NCBI RefSeq assembly: GCF_025602895.1
Contig: NW_026516306.1
Span: forward strand, 1-64,000
Source of the DNA: Polychytrium aggregatum
Lineage: Eukaryota; Chytridiomycota; Chytridiomycetes; Polychytriales
DNA length: 64,000 bases
Reading direction: 5' to 3'
Below the pieces are notes generated by a model that was not told where the DNA came from, did not search any database, and worked only from the letters and a program-made list of their open reading frames with translations. A program made the position numbers and the translations under genes. Of this stretch, positions 46,263 through 56,892 are shown piece after piece; the first letter of the stretch is position 1; every line of letters starts with the position of its first letter.

Positions 46263-49200
46263 ATGTCTGCATCGCTCGCTGCGACCCAGTCGGCAGCCCA
46301 CCAAACTCTCAACTCGCATCAGCTCGCCGTCATCCAGTCGCTGCGTCGGCTGCCAGAGTTCGCCACAATCCCGGAGCCGGAACTCGTTCCGCTGATTCAC
46401 TCGAATCGATCCAAGGCCATCCACTCAAAACAGCGCATTCTTGCACGGCTCTTTGAAAAGCTCAAGATCGATTCGGTCCAGCGGCTCATGGAAACCCGCA
46501 AGAATGAACGGGTAAGGCCTTGTCGATGATCGATAGCCGTTGCTGGATCGCTGGCCAGTGACTTCTCCATTCGGGTCCAGATCGGACGATGACGGCGACT
46601 GCCGTTCATCGGCGTCGCTGCGTCTCTAACGGCGCATTTCCTGCTCGGGATGTCTGTCTGCAGAAAATCGAGACGGCCAGCAACGTTGCCGACAGCGAAA
46701 AGCGAGTTCACGAGGAGGTCTTCAACGGCGTCTTTTCCAAGTTTGTGGTCCGTGAGATCGAGGTACCGTCGGAAGACACCGGCAAAAGTTCAATTCGATG
46801 CCGTCGCAGGGCAGGGCAGTTCGACCGATCTAATAGCTCGCCCAACGTCTCGCTGAATTCCTTGTCCAATGTCAATGGATCGCACTTGGACCACTCAGAA
46901 GTTCGGCTCGACCAAGACTGGCCGGCTGAGCCAGAGCTTCATGACGATCGGCACCGAGTACATTCGTGTGCTGGAGATTGTCCTTGCTGAGATCCACCGA
47001 TCGGCTGCTCCTAGCCAGCCAGCTACTGCGTCAACCCCGGAAGCACCAGCACCGATATCATCGCTCGCTCCGCGGCGGACGAATTCACTATCGACTCGAA
47101 ACAGTGCCCCGAGCTTGAGCGGCAGGGCAAGAGACGGCATGCCGGAGCCTCTGCCAGCCCCAGGGTGCGGCGGTCCAAGGACGTGAGTGTTCCGTCAATG
47201 TCCGAAACGAATCACTAATGGAATACAGCGACTACTTGCGGCTAACGGAGTGCAGTGGCCGCTTCTTGGTGCTGCTGTTTACTACATCACTTATCCTGAC
47301 TCTTGTGCGGATTGCCAATTCGACCTGCCGGCTGTGGCTCGCTCAGCCAAGGGCCCACCATAAAGAAAACCGACTCGAGAGGCAGACTCAAAAAGTCGCA
47401 TTCGGTATTGTCCACGGACAACTCTGCTCCGGCCCACCGACCAGAGATGCGGGACGCTCTCAAATGTCAGGGTGACTCAGGAATCGAGCTGGAGCTGGCC
47501 TCAGCACTGAATGTCAACGCCCTGATCGAGAAGAACCGATTTCTGGAGGCGCAGGTTTGTTGTGTTGCGGCTCCGCATGCACTTGCATTCTAGCACCCCC
47601 AGCCAAGTATGCCCCTGACAGCGCAGTTTGCCATCGGTTTTGATTCTACTAGGTTGCAGAGATAACCCGCAAAAACAAGCAGATGGAAGCCGAGCTGGCA
47701 CAAATACACGACTTGCATCAAAAAACGATCCAGGAGACAGTCGGTGGCGATTATGACCGGCGGAGAGTGCTGTTACTCAAATCACTTGTAGTTCAACTTC
47801 AGCGCGAGCTTTCGACACTCAAGGATACTAGCCAGGGCCGCGAGGCACTTCTCGGCAGCGCAGCAAACGACATACAAAGTGCGGTGGCAGTCCTTTCGGC
47901 TGTTGTTGGCCAGGTGCGATGCCGGTAGCCAGCGTTCGATCGGATGCTCGTAGACGGAGTGTGTTTGAGACGGATGCATCAAACTCTGTGTCATATTCAC
48001 CCGGGCCTCTCGATTGTTTGCAACCATCGTCAAGGTGGGCAAGACAGAGTCCGAAAAGATCAACGAGAGTGTTCGAAAACTCGACGGTGCAAGGAAGCAG
48101 CTTAATCGACAGCTTGCCGACCACATCGATGGCCCGTCCAAGAATCGCGGAGATGCCTTTTTTGAGTTTATCTCTGATTTTGTGATTCAAAAACGACACA
48201 GAGATACCTGCAAGGCGTCGATAGCCGATCTGTGCAGTGGTAGGGTCCAGCGGCTCATTCGATGACCGGCGTGATGGCGTCGGTACTGTCTGCTATTGCG
48301 TGAGCGTTCGCTGATCCTCCCAATTTGACCCCACAGGCAGTATTGGTCATCTGAATCTACGACACGTTTCCAGGCTGGAAGAAAAGCTCCACAGGTTGTA
48401 TAAAGGTGAGCATTTGTGGACGCTTCCAAAAACCCGCCAATGCGCCGCCCAGCTCGTGTAGAGGCATTCCGGTGAGCTGACAACCTCTATGAACTCTTGC
48501 AGACCTGTTTGCATTCCAGTCGACTCTGCAATCATCGTTCCTCCCAAACTCGGTTGCTTTGTTTGAGGTAGCGGGTTGCTCCTCTGTGCTTCGTTTGATG
48601 GCCGCCGGTGATCCAGCCTTTAGTTGCTGGTAAGCTATTGATGCTCACGAACAATGGCCCATTACGCTTGGCCACTCTTCAACGACAGGATCATGTACTT
48701 GGGGGTTACAACGACACGATGGTTTCGCTCCGATCTGCAATGAACTCGCTGCTCAGTTTGTCGGTGCTGGTACCGAGCGCACCAGTCCCGACACTTGAGC
48801 AAGGTAAGGCGTCATCCCTGCCGAGGACTATTCCTTCGTTCCGCTTGCATACGTTCTTGGCTGCGTCGTTGGAAGCTTATCCGATATCAACTCACAATAT
48901 CAGTTATGCGGCCTGGCTACCCGGCCATCCCAACCGAAGACGAATTGCTGCGGCAGCTCACGCGCTGTAAATCGAACGAACTGCAAGAGACGGTCCACTG
49001 CCTTGTCAAGTCTATACAAGTCTATACGGTTCGTTGGCTATGCGCTGTCGTTATATATCACAGCCGCGAATATTCATCCCTAACCTTTGTGCAGGCCCTT
49101 CACGACTCCGAGAAGACCGTGCTCGAAAACGAGTTGGCATTCCATAAACACAACTACGATAAATACGTGGGTATTACGCTGCTGCGCAGTGATGCATCAT

Positions 49201-49576
49201 CAATGGCTTGTCTCTACGCCATCCTGTTTCATCGATGAGTGACTGAGTCTCTGGTCCACTGCTCCATTAGAATCGTGTCATGACCCAGATCGCAGACAGC
49301 GCAGATCAAAAGAAGCAGGCTCTGTCGGTGGAGTTACGAGGTGAGCAAGACGCCGTGTCCGCTGAGCACCGATTGCAGCGAACGCACGCAGACAGATGAT
49401 CGGTGCTGACCTGCTGCACAACGCCTCACTCTATAGAGCTCCGAGAATACCTGAGGGCCCTCGATTTGAAGCTCCGGTCACTGGCATTCAAGCAGGATGA
49501 CGTCGTTGGCTTTTTGAAGGATGTCGAGTCGACGCTCGGATACGGCCTGAAGAAACTGGCTCAATTGATGCAGTGA
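46263..49576 (+). CDS. Coiled-coil protein of unknown function
   Basis: Thirteen exons can be chained in phase: 46263-46511, 46664-46762, 46899-47182, 47347-47554, 47653-47913, 48035-48231, 48374-48405, 48503-48567, 48617-48803, 48904-49028, 49095-49166, 49271-49340 and 49437-49576, giving 662 residues. A helical N-terminal region (QLAVIQSLRRLPEFATIPEPEL, ILARLFEKLKIDSVQRLMETRK) is followed by FGSTKTGRLSQSFMTIGTEYI. A Ser/Pro-rich disordered block comes next, then long heptad-like coiled coils (ALIEKNRFLEAQVAEITRKN, VVQLQRELSTLKD, KTVLENELAFHKHNYDKY, LSVELRELREYLRALDLKL). The family was not recognised. Length and architecture suit a centrosomal, ciliary or tethering protein. The junctions of exons 6, 7 and 10 are least certain; exon 10 could end at 49019. 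Confidence 0.75.
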
Positions 49577-50249
49577 TGCTGCTTGTCACTGCTGGGCAGA
49601 GAGCTACTGGCGGCCACTGCTCGGCCCGACATGCCGCTGGTACAATCGGCTATTGAAGGAAAGTCGTTTCTTTGCTCTGTCAACTGGCATCTTGATCATC
49701 CATACGACAGCTTGCATGGTCGCAACGGGCAGATTGGCACCAATCTGTCGCTCACAGTCGGCCTTTGAAGAATATAGCCTTGAATCCGGTTGATCCACCT
49801 CTGTCGACGACTGTCAACCGGCACACCACAAACATAACCCGCGTCGACTGCGATTGTGCGCACCTTGCAGCATCGGTCTGGTCGTGTGAGGGATATGTGT
49901 GTATTCATATCCGGCAAGTGAATATTCAGCGATGCAGACAGTGGGCTCCGTTTCGCTTGGGTGCACTGCAATATGGTTTGCAACCGGAAGTGTAATTGAC
50001 GTCGGAACTCCAGGCTTGCTTAAGCCAAGTCTTGGAGAGTGCGAAGTCATTAAAACATTTAAAATCAAGAACCAACAACAGGGAAACAATAAACCGATGA
50101 CTGATCGACCGAGTCACAGTGTTGACCTCATAGCCAAGCTCTCTGAGCGGACTCATGCCACCAAAGATGGCTCCAGTCGATCATCACATGGGCAATTTCA
50201 GGGACAACAATCGAAACAGCCGCGAGCTGCTGAGCCGCGCGCAATAGAG
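49577..50249. other. Intergenic region containing the left inverted-repeat arm
   Basis: 3' flanks of the coiled-coil gene and the glycoprotein gene. Its open frames belong to the repeat arm and are mirrored at 53.4-53.7 kb. No gene supported. Confidence 0.55.
49766..50029 (+). repeat. Inverted repeat, left arm
   Basis: 264 bp whose reverse complement recurs at 53432-53727 with only a handful of substitutions, apart from a 32-bp insertion in the right arm. It starts TGAAGAATATA and ends AAGCCAAG. Confidence 0.93.
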
Positions 50250-51170
50250 CTATCGTCTGATATCCGCCAGGTATAGCAGTGACAGTGCGATAACAAAGAC
50301 TCCAACTCCAAAACCAGAGAAGGCGCCTGGACCCGCCTGTGAGTTAGACTGGGTGGAGTTGGCGTTGAGCTGAACGACGGCCGAAGCCAAGTAGGTGTCA
50401 TAGACAGAGGTGTTGGCCGAGACAACGGTTGAGTTGGAGGAGTCAGTCGAGTTTTTGCCAGCAGGGCGTCTCTGGCCCAGAGGAACAGTAGACGACAGGG
50501 TGCAGTTGGTACAAGTTGGGTCGCAGCGGGTATAGCGCATAATGCTGGTTTTGTTGGGAGCGATCGTTGTCAGGGAGTAAACGGTGGCATTGGTTTTGCG
50601 GTCAATTTTGGAAATACACTTCTTCAAGCTTTCTCCAGTCAAATATGCATTCTCTCCGATGACGCTAAGGGCATTCAGAGAAACGTTGCTGAGGGCCGAC
50701 GAGGCAGTAAGTAGCTGATCAAAGAGGCGGTCGAGTCGAGTGCGGAAGGTGTTGAAGTTGTTGAAGCACTGGATGCCAACGGTTTCGGTGTTAGTTGCAG
50801 TGAGCGGAATGGGCATGCAGGTAAAGTTGTTGCTGGCACAGACGGTTTTGGCGGCCAGGTGATACTTGTTGGAAAAGTATTTGGTGGAGGAAAACTGGAA
50901 GTTGGTGGCGACTGTGTACGGAGCACATCCGTTGACCGGGTTGCTATACTCATAGAAGATCATCCATCTGTACGACTGAGCAGGTGGTTCGGTGGTGTGT
51001 GTGCGCTGAGAAGAGGCCGAGCGGGTCATGCTCGCATGGGAAAAGGATGCGTGGTTGGGATGGGAGTTTGGGTTTGGCAAGGTGGGAGGAGACGCTGCAG
51101 GATTTGTTGCAACTGCGACGGCAGCGAGCCATCCGGCAATCAGAAGCTTGGCCCAAGTGAATGTGGTCAT
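50250..51170 (-). CDS. Secreted/GPI-type N-glycosylated protein, unknown family
   Basis: A single exon of 306 residues from ATG 51170. The N-terminus is a signal peptide (FTWAKLLIAGWLAAVAVA). The mature part is rich in Asn-X-Ser/Thr sites (NNFT, NVSL, NATV, NKTS, NCTL, NSTD, NSTV, NTSV, NSTQ). Cysteines are paired (GCAP, VCASNNFTCMP, IQCFNNF, RCDPTCTNC). The C-terminal end has a hydrophobic segment (FGVGVFVIALSLLYLADI) that may be a GPI signal or a membrane anchor. The family was not recognised; a surface/cell-wall role is inferred from composition. It lies inside the interval bracketed by the inverted repeat. Confidence 0.78.
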   Translation of the reverse strand: MTTFTWAKLLIAGWLAAVAVATNPAASPPTLPNPNSHPNHASFSHASMTRSASSQRTHTTEPPAQSYRWMIFYEYSNPVNGCAPYTVATNFQFSSTKYFSNKYHLAAKTVCASNNFTCMPIPLTATNTETVGIQCFNNFNTFRTRLDRLFDQLLTASSALSNVSLNALSVIGENAYLTGESLKKCISKIDRKTNATVYSLTTIAPNKTSIMRYTRCDPTCTNCTLSSTVPLGQRRPAGKNSTDSSNSTVVSANTSVYDTYLASAVVQLNANSTQSNSQAGPGAFSGFGVGVFVIALSLLYLADIRR

Positions 51171-51836
51171 GGTCAGGGTGAATGCTTGGAAGGTTTCGAG
51201 CAGATGCAAGGGCAAAACAAGGGTACCAAATGTTTTCGAGAACCACCGATGGATGCTGGGAAGCGGTGCCGCATCGTACCGTTCTTATACCCGACCCTCC
51301 CCAGAGACTGTCATTATGCGCGCAGGACAATGCTTGGTGCTGAACATGCATGAAGCAGTCGCCAAGGGAGTTTCTTTGTGCTGGCGAGCTTGTTCTAGCT
51401 CTTTGTTCTCGCCCACAGGACAGATTGTTCGACAGGAACAATAGAAGCTTCGGACAATGTGCTATTGGGCTCGGAACAAACGCACAACCCCGGCCAGGCA
51501 GGCGGGTTGGCGGCGGCTAGACAATCACACATCCAATCTACGACCGGCGCTCAAGAGCACAGACCAAAGGCGATCCGATCCTACAACAATGCGGGCGCTG
51601 CGATATTGTGCGTGCCCCGGATCGCGAGAACAACCGATAAAACTGTGTAGCGGCCAAGGTCGATCTCATGGAGACGGCTGGCTCGTGGCAGCGCCATCTC
51701 CAATGCGACAATGCCTTGAGCAGATGATGGGCGAGATGGTGAGAGTGTGGGACTGGAGGAATGGGCGCAGCGGTATTGCAAGTGCATGCGAATGCCGGAA
51801 ATGTGATCCGCAGATGCGGCTTCAGCTCGGCTCCAC
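51171..51836. other. Intergenic spacer
   Basis: Promoter side of the glycoprotein gene and 3' flank of MORN5. Nothing supported. Confidence 0.5.
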
Positions 51837-52829
51837 TCAGCTGCGTCGGACATACCTAACAATCCACTCTCGCTCTTCATCCGATGGCTGCCGCGAAGGC
51901 TGTCCATCGTAGGTATGAATGCGGCCAGTCGCTTCGCTGTAATAGCCGTCTCCGATATCAAACGTTCCCTTTGGGATCGACGGTGCTCGGTTCGCATCGT
52001 TTGTCAACTGTGTATCTCCTAAATCAGCGCGGATGACGAGTCTTGGTTGAGCACAGGGATGCTCCAGCATATCGGCAGTAAGGGCAAGCGATGATATCAG
52101 CCAGCTGAATATCCTCGATAGAGCCACACCGACCTGGCGGAAACCCATTCACACGCTCCGAGAAGAACCGGCGATCCTTGTCGGTGCAGTAGTCCCAGTC
52201 CTCGGGCTCATATTCGAGACCATCTTTGAAAGTGTATGTGCCCTACAACCCAACAACTTCCTGTTAGAGCGACCGAGTCGCATCCTGTGGGGCCACACAA
52301 TCAAATAAGCGACTTAACAGAGCCTACCTGGACGGCGACGCCATTCTCCCACTCTGCATCATAGAGACCACCGTGTTTGAAGTGAATGGTGCCGTGGCCG
52401 TGAAATCTATGGGGTATTATTCCGATCGCGGAGGATTTAGTCCCTGGGCGGTTGTTGTGCTGGCTTGGTCTGGCATTTCCTGCGGCCAGGGCCGGGTGCA
52501 AGCGGTGTTGAGCCTGAAATCGATGGCCTGCCCATACTCACTGTCCGTCCTTGAAGTCGCCGATATAGACGTTCCCATCCGGGAAGGTGTATCGTCCCGC
52601 GCCCTCGATCCTAAGACGCCGGTTGATCGAGGAGACTCAGATACCTCCAGAGCATATACTCGTGATGGCATCATCTCGTGCGCAGGGCCAGGGAAGCAGC
52701 ATTTGAACAGGATAGTCACATGGCCAAGGCAGTTCGCGGACCTGGGCTTTTGCGAATACTCCTTCCTCGTCCTCTCGCTTACCTGCCATTGACGACGGTT
52801 GCTTTGAATGGGGATTTGTAGAATGCCAT
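51837..52829 (-). CDS. MORN5: MORN repeat-containing protein 5
   Basis: Exons 52829-52783, 52610-52542, 52406-52328, 52242-52134 and 52018-51837 give 161 residues, the same length expected for MORN5. MORN repeats: GAGRYTFPDGNVYIGDFKDG, GHGTIHFKHGGLYDAEWENG and GTYTFKDGLEYEPEDWDYC. The family-specific C-terminal region is present: DKDRRFFSERVNG, DTQLTNDANRAPSIPKGTFD, GDGYYSEAT and DEEREWIVRYVRR. MORN5 is found in organisms with motile flagella and is associated with axoneme/sperm-tail function. Presence here supports a zoospore-forming fungus. It lies within the inverted-repeat interval. Confidence 0.93.
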
Positions 52830-53897
52830 TGCTGCGACTGGGTGTGAGACTGGGTCTGTCCGCAAGCGGAAGAGTCTGCTAAAACTATCGCCTTGAATAC
52901 AGCGAAATGGGACACTTTCACACACGGATGACTTGTGTGGGTTGCGTGAGTTGTGTGAATCAGACGACTTTGATTGGCACTCGAACTCCATGAAATCCGC
53001 TCGCCGAATTCCTCTGGCTATTTTGTTCTTTGCTCTGCGTCTTCCCTCATCCCATCCCAGACATGTCTTCGTACCCTGACTTGCAGTGACTGCATCTGGG
53101 GCGACTCGCTGGACCCCATCGTGCCCACTCACTCCATGCATCGCTCACGCAGGGAAATGACGACCCACTTGGCCGGGTGTGTGATATGATCCGACTCCGC
53201 CGTGTTTGTCTGAATGAGACGATTTGTCCCATTTTTTCTTCAACACGATCTACACCAAGTGGAGGCTCGCATTGCTGCAGCCGGACATTCAGTCCAATCA
53301 CATTGTCGTGGACATAATCGAGCTGTTTCCAGCTTTCGCTCGCAACCGAATTCTGATCTTCCGACTCAATGAATATGGATTTGAAGCTGCTGTATTGCCG
53401 AGACGCACAGGTCACAGACTTTGGATTCTGGCTTGGCTTGAGCAAGCCTGGAGTTCCGATGTCAATTACACTTCTGGTTGCAAACCATATTGCAGTGCAC
53501 CCAAGCGAAACGGAGCCCACTGTCTGCATCGCTGAATATTCACTTGCCGGATATGAATACACACATATCCCTCACACGACCAGACCGATGCTGCAAGGTG
53601 CGCACAATCGCGCAATCGCACAATCGCGCAATCGCACAATCGCAGTCGACGCGGGTTATGTTTGTGGTGTGCCGGTTGACAGTCGTCGACAGAGGTGGAT
53701 CAACCGGATTCAAGTTTATATTCTTCAGTGTCAAGAACGATCAGCAGAGCTACCCGTGGACCACTCAATCTCGAGCTATCGATGTCACGAAATCGGTTCA
53801 TGGTGGATATGCAGGGAGTCGATGTTCACACGGATGATGTCCGCGGTTGAGTTGCTAGCATTGGCCTGTGATGCGACGCCGACTGTTGATGCTGGTC
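52830..53897. other. Intergenic region containing the right inverted-repeat arm
   Basis: MORN5 promoter side plus the right arm and the SNRNP27 3' flank. No gene supported. Confidence 0.55.
53432..53727 (-). repeat. Inverted repeat, right arm
   Basis: 296 bp, the reverse complement of 49766-50029 with few mismatches. The 32-bp excess equals two extra 16-bp units of CGCAATCGCACAAT type (about 53606-53642). Confidence 0.93.
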
Positions 53898-55225
53898 TTA
53901 ACGAGTCGGGGACAGACGTCGGTTGAATCCTCCTCTTCGGTTCATATATTGGCGGTATGATCGAGCCTTCTTCAGATTGACAGCATTCACGGCCGAGACA
54001 TTGGCATCAGATACCTTCTCTCCCTGGAGAAACATATTTGTAGACGGATTGAGTCAGGGCGATATCTATCTATCTGTCTGTCTGTCTATCTGTCTTTCTG
54101 TCTGGTTGTACGAACTCTGCGCATCCCTTTGAGCACACGACAGCGGCAAATGTTCAAGCGGCCACCCAGATTACCTTGGTACTATTGAATCCGCCAAAGC
54201 CCATGAGTTTCATCATCTGCTCCTCCTCGGTCAGTTCTTTCTCTGGCTCGGCATCCATGTTGGCTGAGAGTAGAGCGGTCGTTAGAGGCTCCAGGTGTTG
54301 ATATGGCGCCAACGGCGGCCTGTAACATCCATATCCTCTCCGGAAACAGGGCACTGGAGCACATCTCTTGATCCAGAACGCTGTCGCGCACCCCGATTTG
54401 TGTCAGGGGCCAATGCTCCACTACACAGGGATCTCGGTCCAGTCCCTGTCACTCACCGTCCTGGGCCGACTTCTCGTTGTCACTGCCATCTCGCTCGATG
54501 GAAAAGGATCGCTGTCGTCGACGGGTTGGACCCTCGTCTTCACGTCGTCGCTCGCGCGGCCGTCTCTCGTCTGTTGGGATACACCCAATCCCATGTTTTG
54601 TAGAATTGTGCAATAATGAGGCTTTGATCAGTCATGATGGATAATCCGGTCAAGCTCGAGGATCTGCACGCTGAGCAGAGGGTGAGAATATTGGCCTCCC
54701 CGCAGTTACCTCGACGCCGGTCTGGACTAAGCGATGGCGAACGGCGCCGTTCCCGTGACCTGTTTCGATAGCGATCCCTCGATGACTGTCGATACCGGTC
54801 TCTGGAGCGGTCCCGGTCCCTTTCTGCAGAGCGGTTTCTTGGCTGATCTCGTCCTCGGTCTCTTGATCGGTCTCTGTAGCGGTCCCTGGAGCGATCGCGA
54901 TCATATCGTCCCCGATCTCGGTCTCCAGAACGGTCTCGTCGGCCACTTCCTCCTATAGCCGAGCATAGCAACAAAGAGATATCAGCCGGATATATAGCTC
55001 CATTTCAGTGGATGCGTCGACCATCGTGAGGTTGGCATTGCGACTGCTGCCGCAGCTGGGCGATTGCCACCAGGGCTCACCATAGTTATCGCCGTTTCGA
55101 GGGTCGTCCAGATCGCGGTATTCCCGATCGCGGCCGCGGGAGTGAGCCTCCTCGTCAAGCTCGGCGTAGTGTGTCCGCCGCTTCTCCAGATCTCGTTCCC
55201 GTGGGTCCCGGCCGTAGCGGCTCAT
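53898..55225 (-). CDS. SNRNP27: U4/U6.U5 tri-snRNP 27 kDa protein homologue
   Basis: Exons 55225-55081, 54952-54710, 54570-54457, 54263-54175 and 54023-53898 give 238 residues. The N-terminal two thirds are RD/RS/RE-rich (SRDRYRDRSRDRGRDQPRNR, RSPSLSPDRRR). The conserved C-terminal domain follows: EEEQMMKLMGFGGFNSTKG, then AVNAVNLKKARSYRQYMNRR and GGFNR. This domain is diagnostic of SNRNP27/RY1, a small tri-snRNP component that affects 5' splice-site handling. It starts 297 bp from the divergent small orphan gene. Confidence 0.95.
54064..54105. repeat. (TCTG/TCTA)n microsatellite in intron
   Basis: Mixed tetranucleotide repeat in the last SNRNP27 intron. Confidence 0.88.
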
Positions 55226-55521
55226 GGTGTTTGATGTGGTGGTGAGATGGGGTCAGAATGCGGAGGAACTGGATCGGGCGGTTTGGAGCGGCTGTCTTCT
55301 CGCTTGCTCTGTGTTGGCTGTGCCGCCTCAGCGAGAGCGGCCGAGACGACAGCGACGCGGTCTCGGCTCTGTGTCGCAAAATGCAAGACGGCCGAGGTCG
55401 AATCTGCCCCAGCGAATCCACCACGGCCATCGCAAGCAGCCGACAAGCGACAAGCAACAAGCAACAAGCGACAAGCGACAACCGGCAGCCGACAGCAGGC
55501 CACAGATAGCAAAAAGCAGGC
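55226..55521. promoter_or_regulatory. Divergent promoter, SNRNP27 / orphan
   Basis: 296 bp between divergent start codons. It contains a repeated ACAAGCGACAAGCAACAAG motif near 55440-55485. Confidence 0.5.
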
Positions 55522-56311
55522 ATGCCGCCCAAGTCAGAGGAGAAGAGGTGAGCCGCCTGCCCAGCGACCGGCGCCTCTGCCGACGGCCCTGCTGACCTGC
55601 GTAATGCCGATGCTGATCCGCCCTGACATAGCTATGCTGCGGCCCTGGGAGGCGCCCGACCGAGTAAGCATTGCTTTCATGTGTCTGTATTATGCATTTC
55701 TTGGACGTCCGGGGGCATATGGTGGTGCACTGGCTCCAAACCCCGTGTCCTTCGTTTTCGGGGGGCCATCGGAATTGAGCCAGTCCGTCTCATTGCAGGA
55801 AAGCCGGTCGATTTGGCAAGCACAAACACGAGTGATATCAAAGAGTTTCTGAACGATCGTAGGTGCTATGACTGCGGCGGGCCGCCATGTGTATCTGGGA
55901 GTCTGTCGTGCAGTACCGCATGTTATGGTGCTGTGCTTGTCTTCCTCTTCCTTCTTGCTGACGCCCTTGAGTCATCCTCATCTTCAGGATGGCTCGCAGC
56001 GCTCCAGCGATCCCAGGACGCCAAGCTGCCTGCTGAAGGTAAGTGTGTACCGACAACTGAGCACAGCAGGCTTCAGGCTGTTTGAGCCAGCCCTCTGAGT
56101 GTACCGATGCGCTGTGGTCGGCTCGATCCCACCGACAAGTTACGCTCATGCACTGACGAGCCTCCCACATCAAGCTCAACCCGATGTTCACAAAAGCACG
56201 CCGAAAACCTGGAGCCACAAGTCCGGCCCACAGGCGCTGGCCTGGGGCGACAAGTCCAGTCCCATGGCCATGGCCGACGGGCAGGACTTTCTGCAGGTGC
56301 TGAGGAGATAA
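55522..56311 (+). CDS. Small orphan protein, 101 residues
   Basis: Five short exons chain in phase: 55522-55547, 55632-55663, 55799-55858, 55988-56038 and 56175-56311. The product begins MPPKSEEKSYAAALGG and contains KPVDLASTNTSDIKEFLNDR, WLAALQRSQDAKLPAE, STPKTWSHKSG and ends GQDFLQVLRR. Exons 3-5 are mutually supported by phase and by the continuity of an amphipathic helical stretch; exon 2 is the least certain. No family was recognised and no signal peptide or membrane span is present. The charged, proline-punctuated style is like small axonemal or mitochondrial assembly proteins, but that is only a guess. Confidence 0.68.
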
Positions 56312-56892
56312 GACCGCAAGTCGGGCTCGCAGCTCTCATCCGGCAGCAAACGCGCAGATGGATATCGATGAACAAGGATTACGACCGGCCAAGCCAGCTG
56401 AATAAAGCCAACGTACTGACAATTGGCGATCTCATGAGAGGCAATCGCTGGCGAGACGAGAATGCTCGACACTCGGACAGAACATGCAATCATCCGCCTC
56501 CTCCAACGAGTCGCTGTCGAATCTAACAATGGATAGATGGGCGGAGGGCGTGCGGGGCATATTCAGGCGTGTTTGCTCGGCCAGGCTGGATCGCAGTGAC
56601 GGTCTGTGAACTCAATCGGCCGGCCCTCATCGTGTCTCGGCAGCATCGTTCTGTCTCCTGGGCGCATCACTGTTCTGCTGGCTGGGCGACCGACTGCAAT
56701 GTTTTCGATGGCAACTTGAGCAGCTTGCCTGCGATATTCGGCCAACACGGGTTGGCAGAGCAGCGGCAGTTCGATGTCGTCACAAACAATGGATCCAACA
56801 TGCAGTCATCAGCGCTACTGTGCGGGGGCATTTCGTTGCCACACACGACCGGATCGAGTCTCGTCCGATCAGCCTATCATCGAGAGAATGCG
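56312..56892. other. Convergent intergenic spacer
   Basis: Between the orphan gene and the SAP30-like gene. A 62-codon minus-strand frame near 56563-56748 has no start context or splice partner. No gene supported. Confidence 0.5.

Noticed and set aside
49899-50276. Frame beginning MYSYPASEYSAMQTVGS, repeated at 53562 (minus)
   Set aside because: Looks like a duplicated gene but is just the inverted-repeat arm; the frames diverge outside the arm and have no start context or domain.
49766-53727. Interpretation of the 3.4-kb interval as a DNA transposon
   Set aside because: The enclosed genes (MORN5 and a secreted glycoprotein) are not transposases, and no target-site duplication is visible; kept only as an inverted repeat.
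56563-56748. 62-codon minus-strand frame, considered as last SAP30 exon
   Set aside because: A stop precedes it in frame with no AG acceptor between, and the Sin3-binding domain already ends before it.
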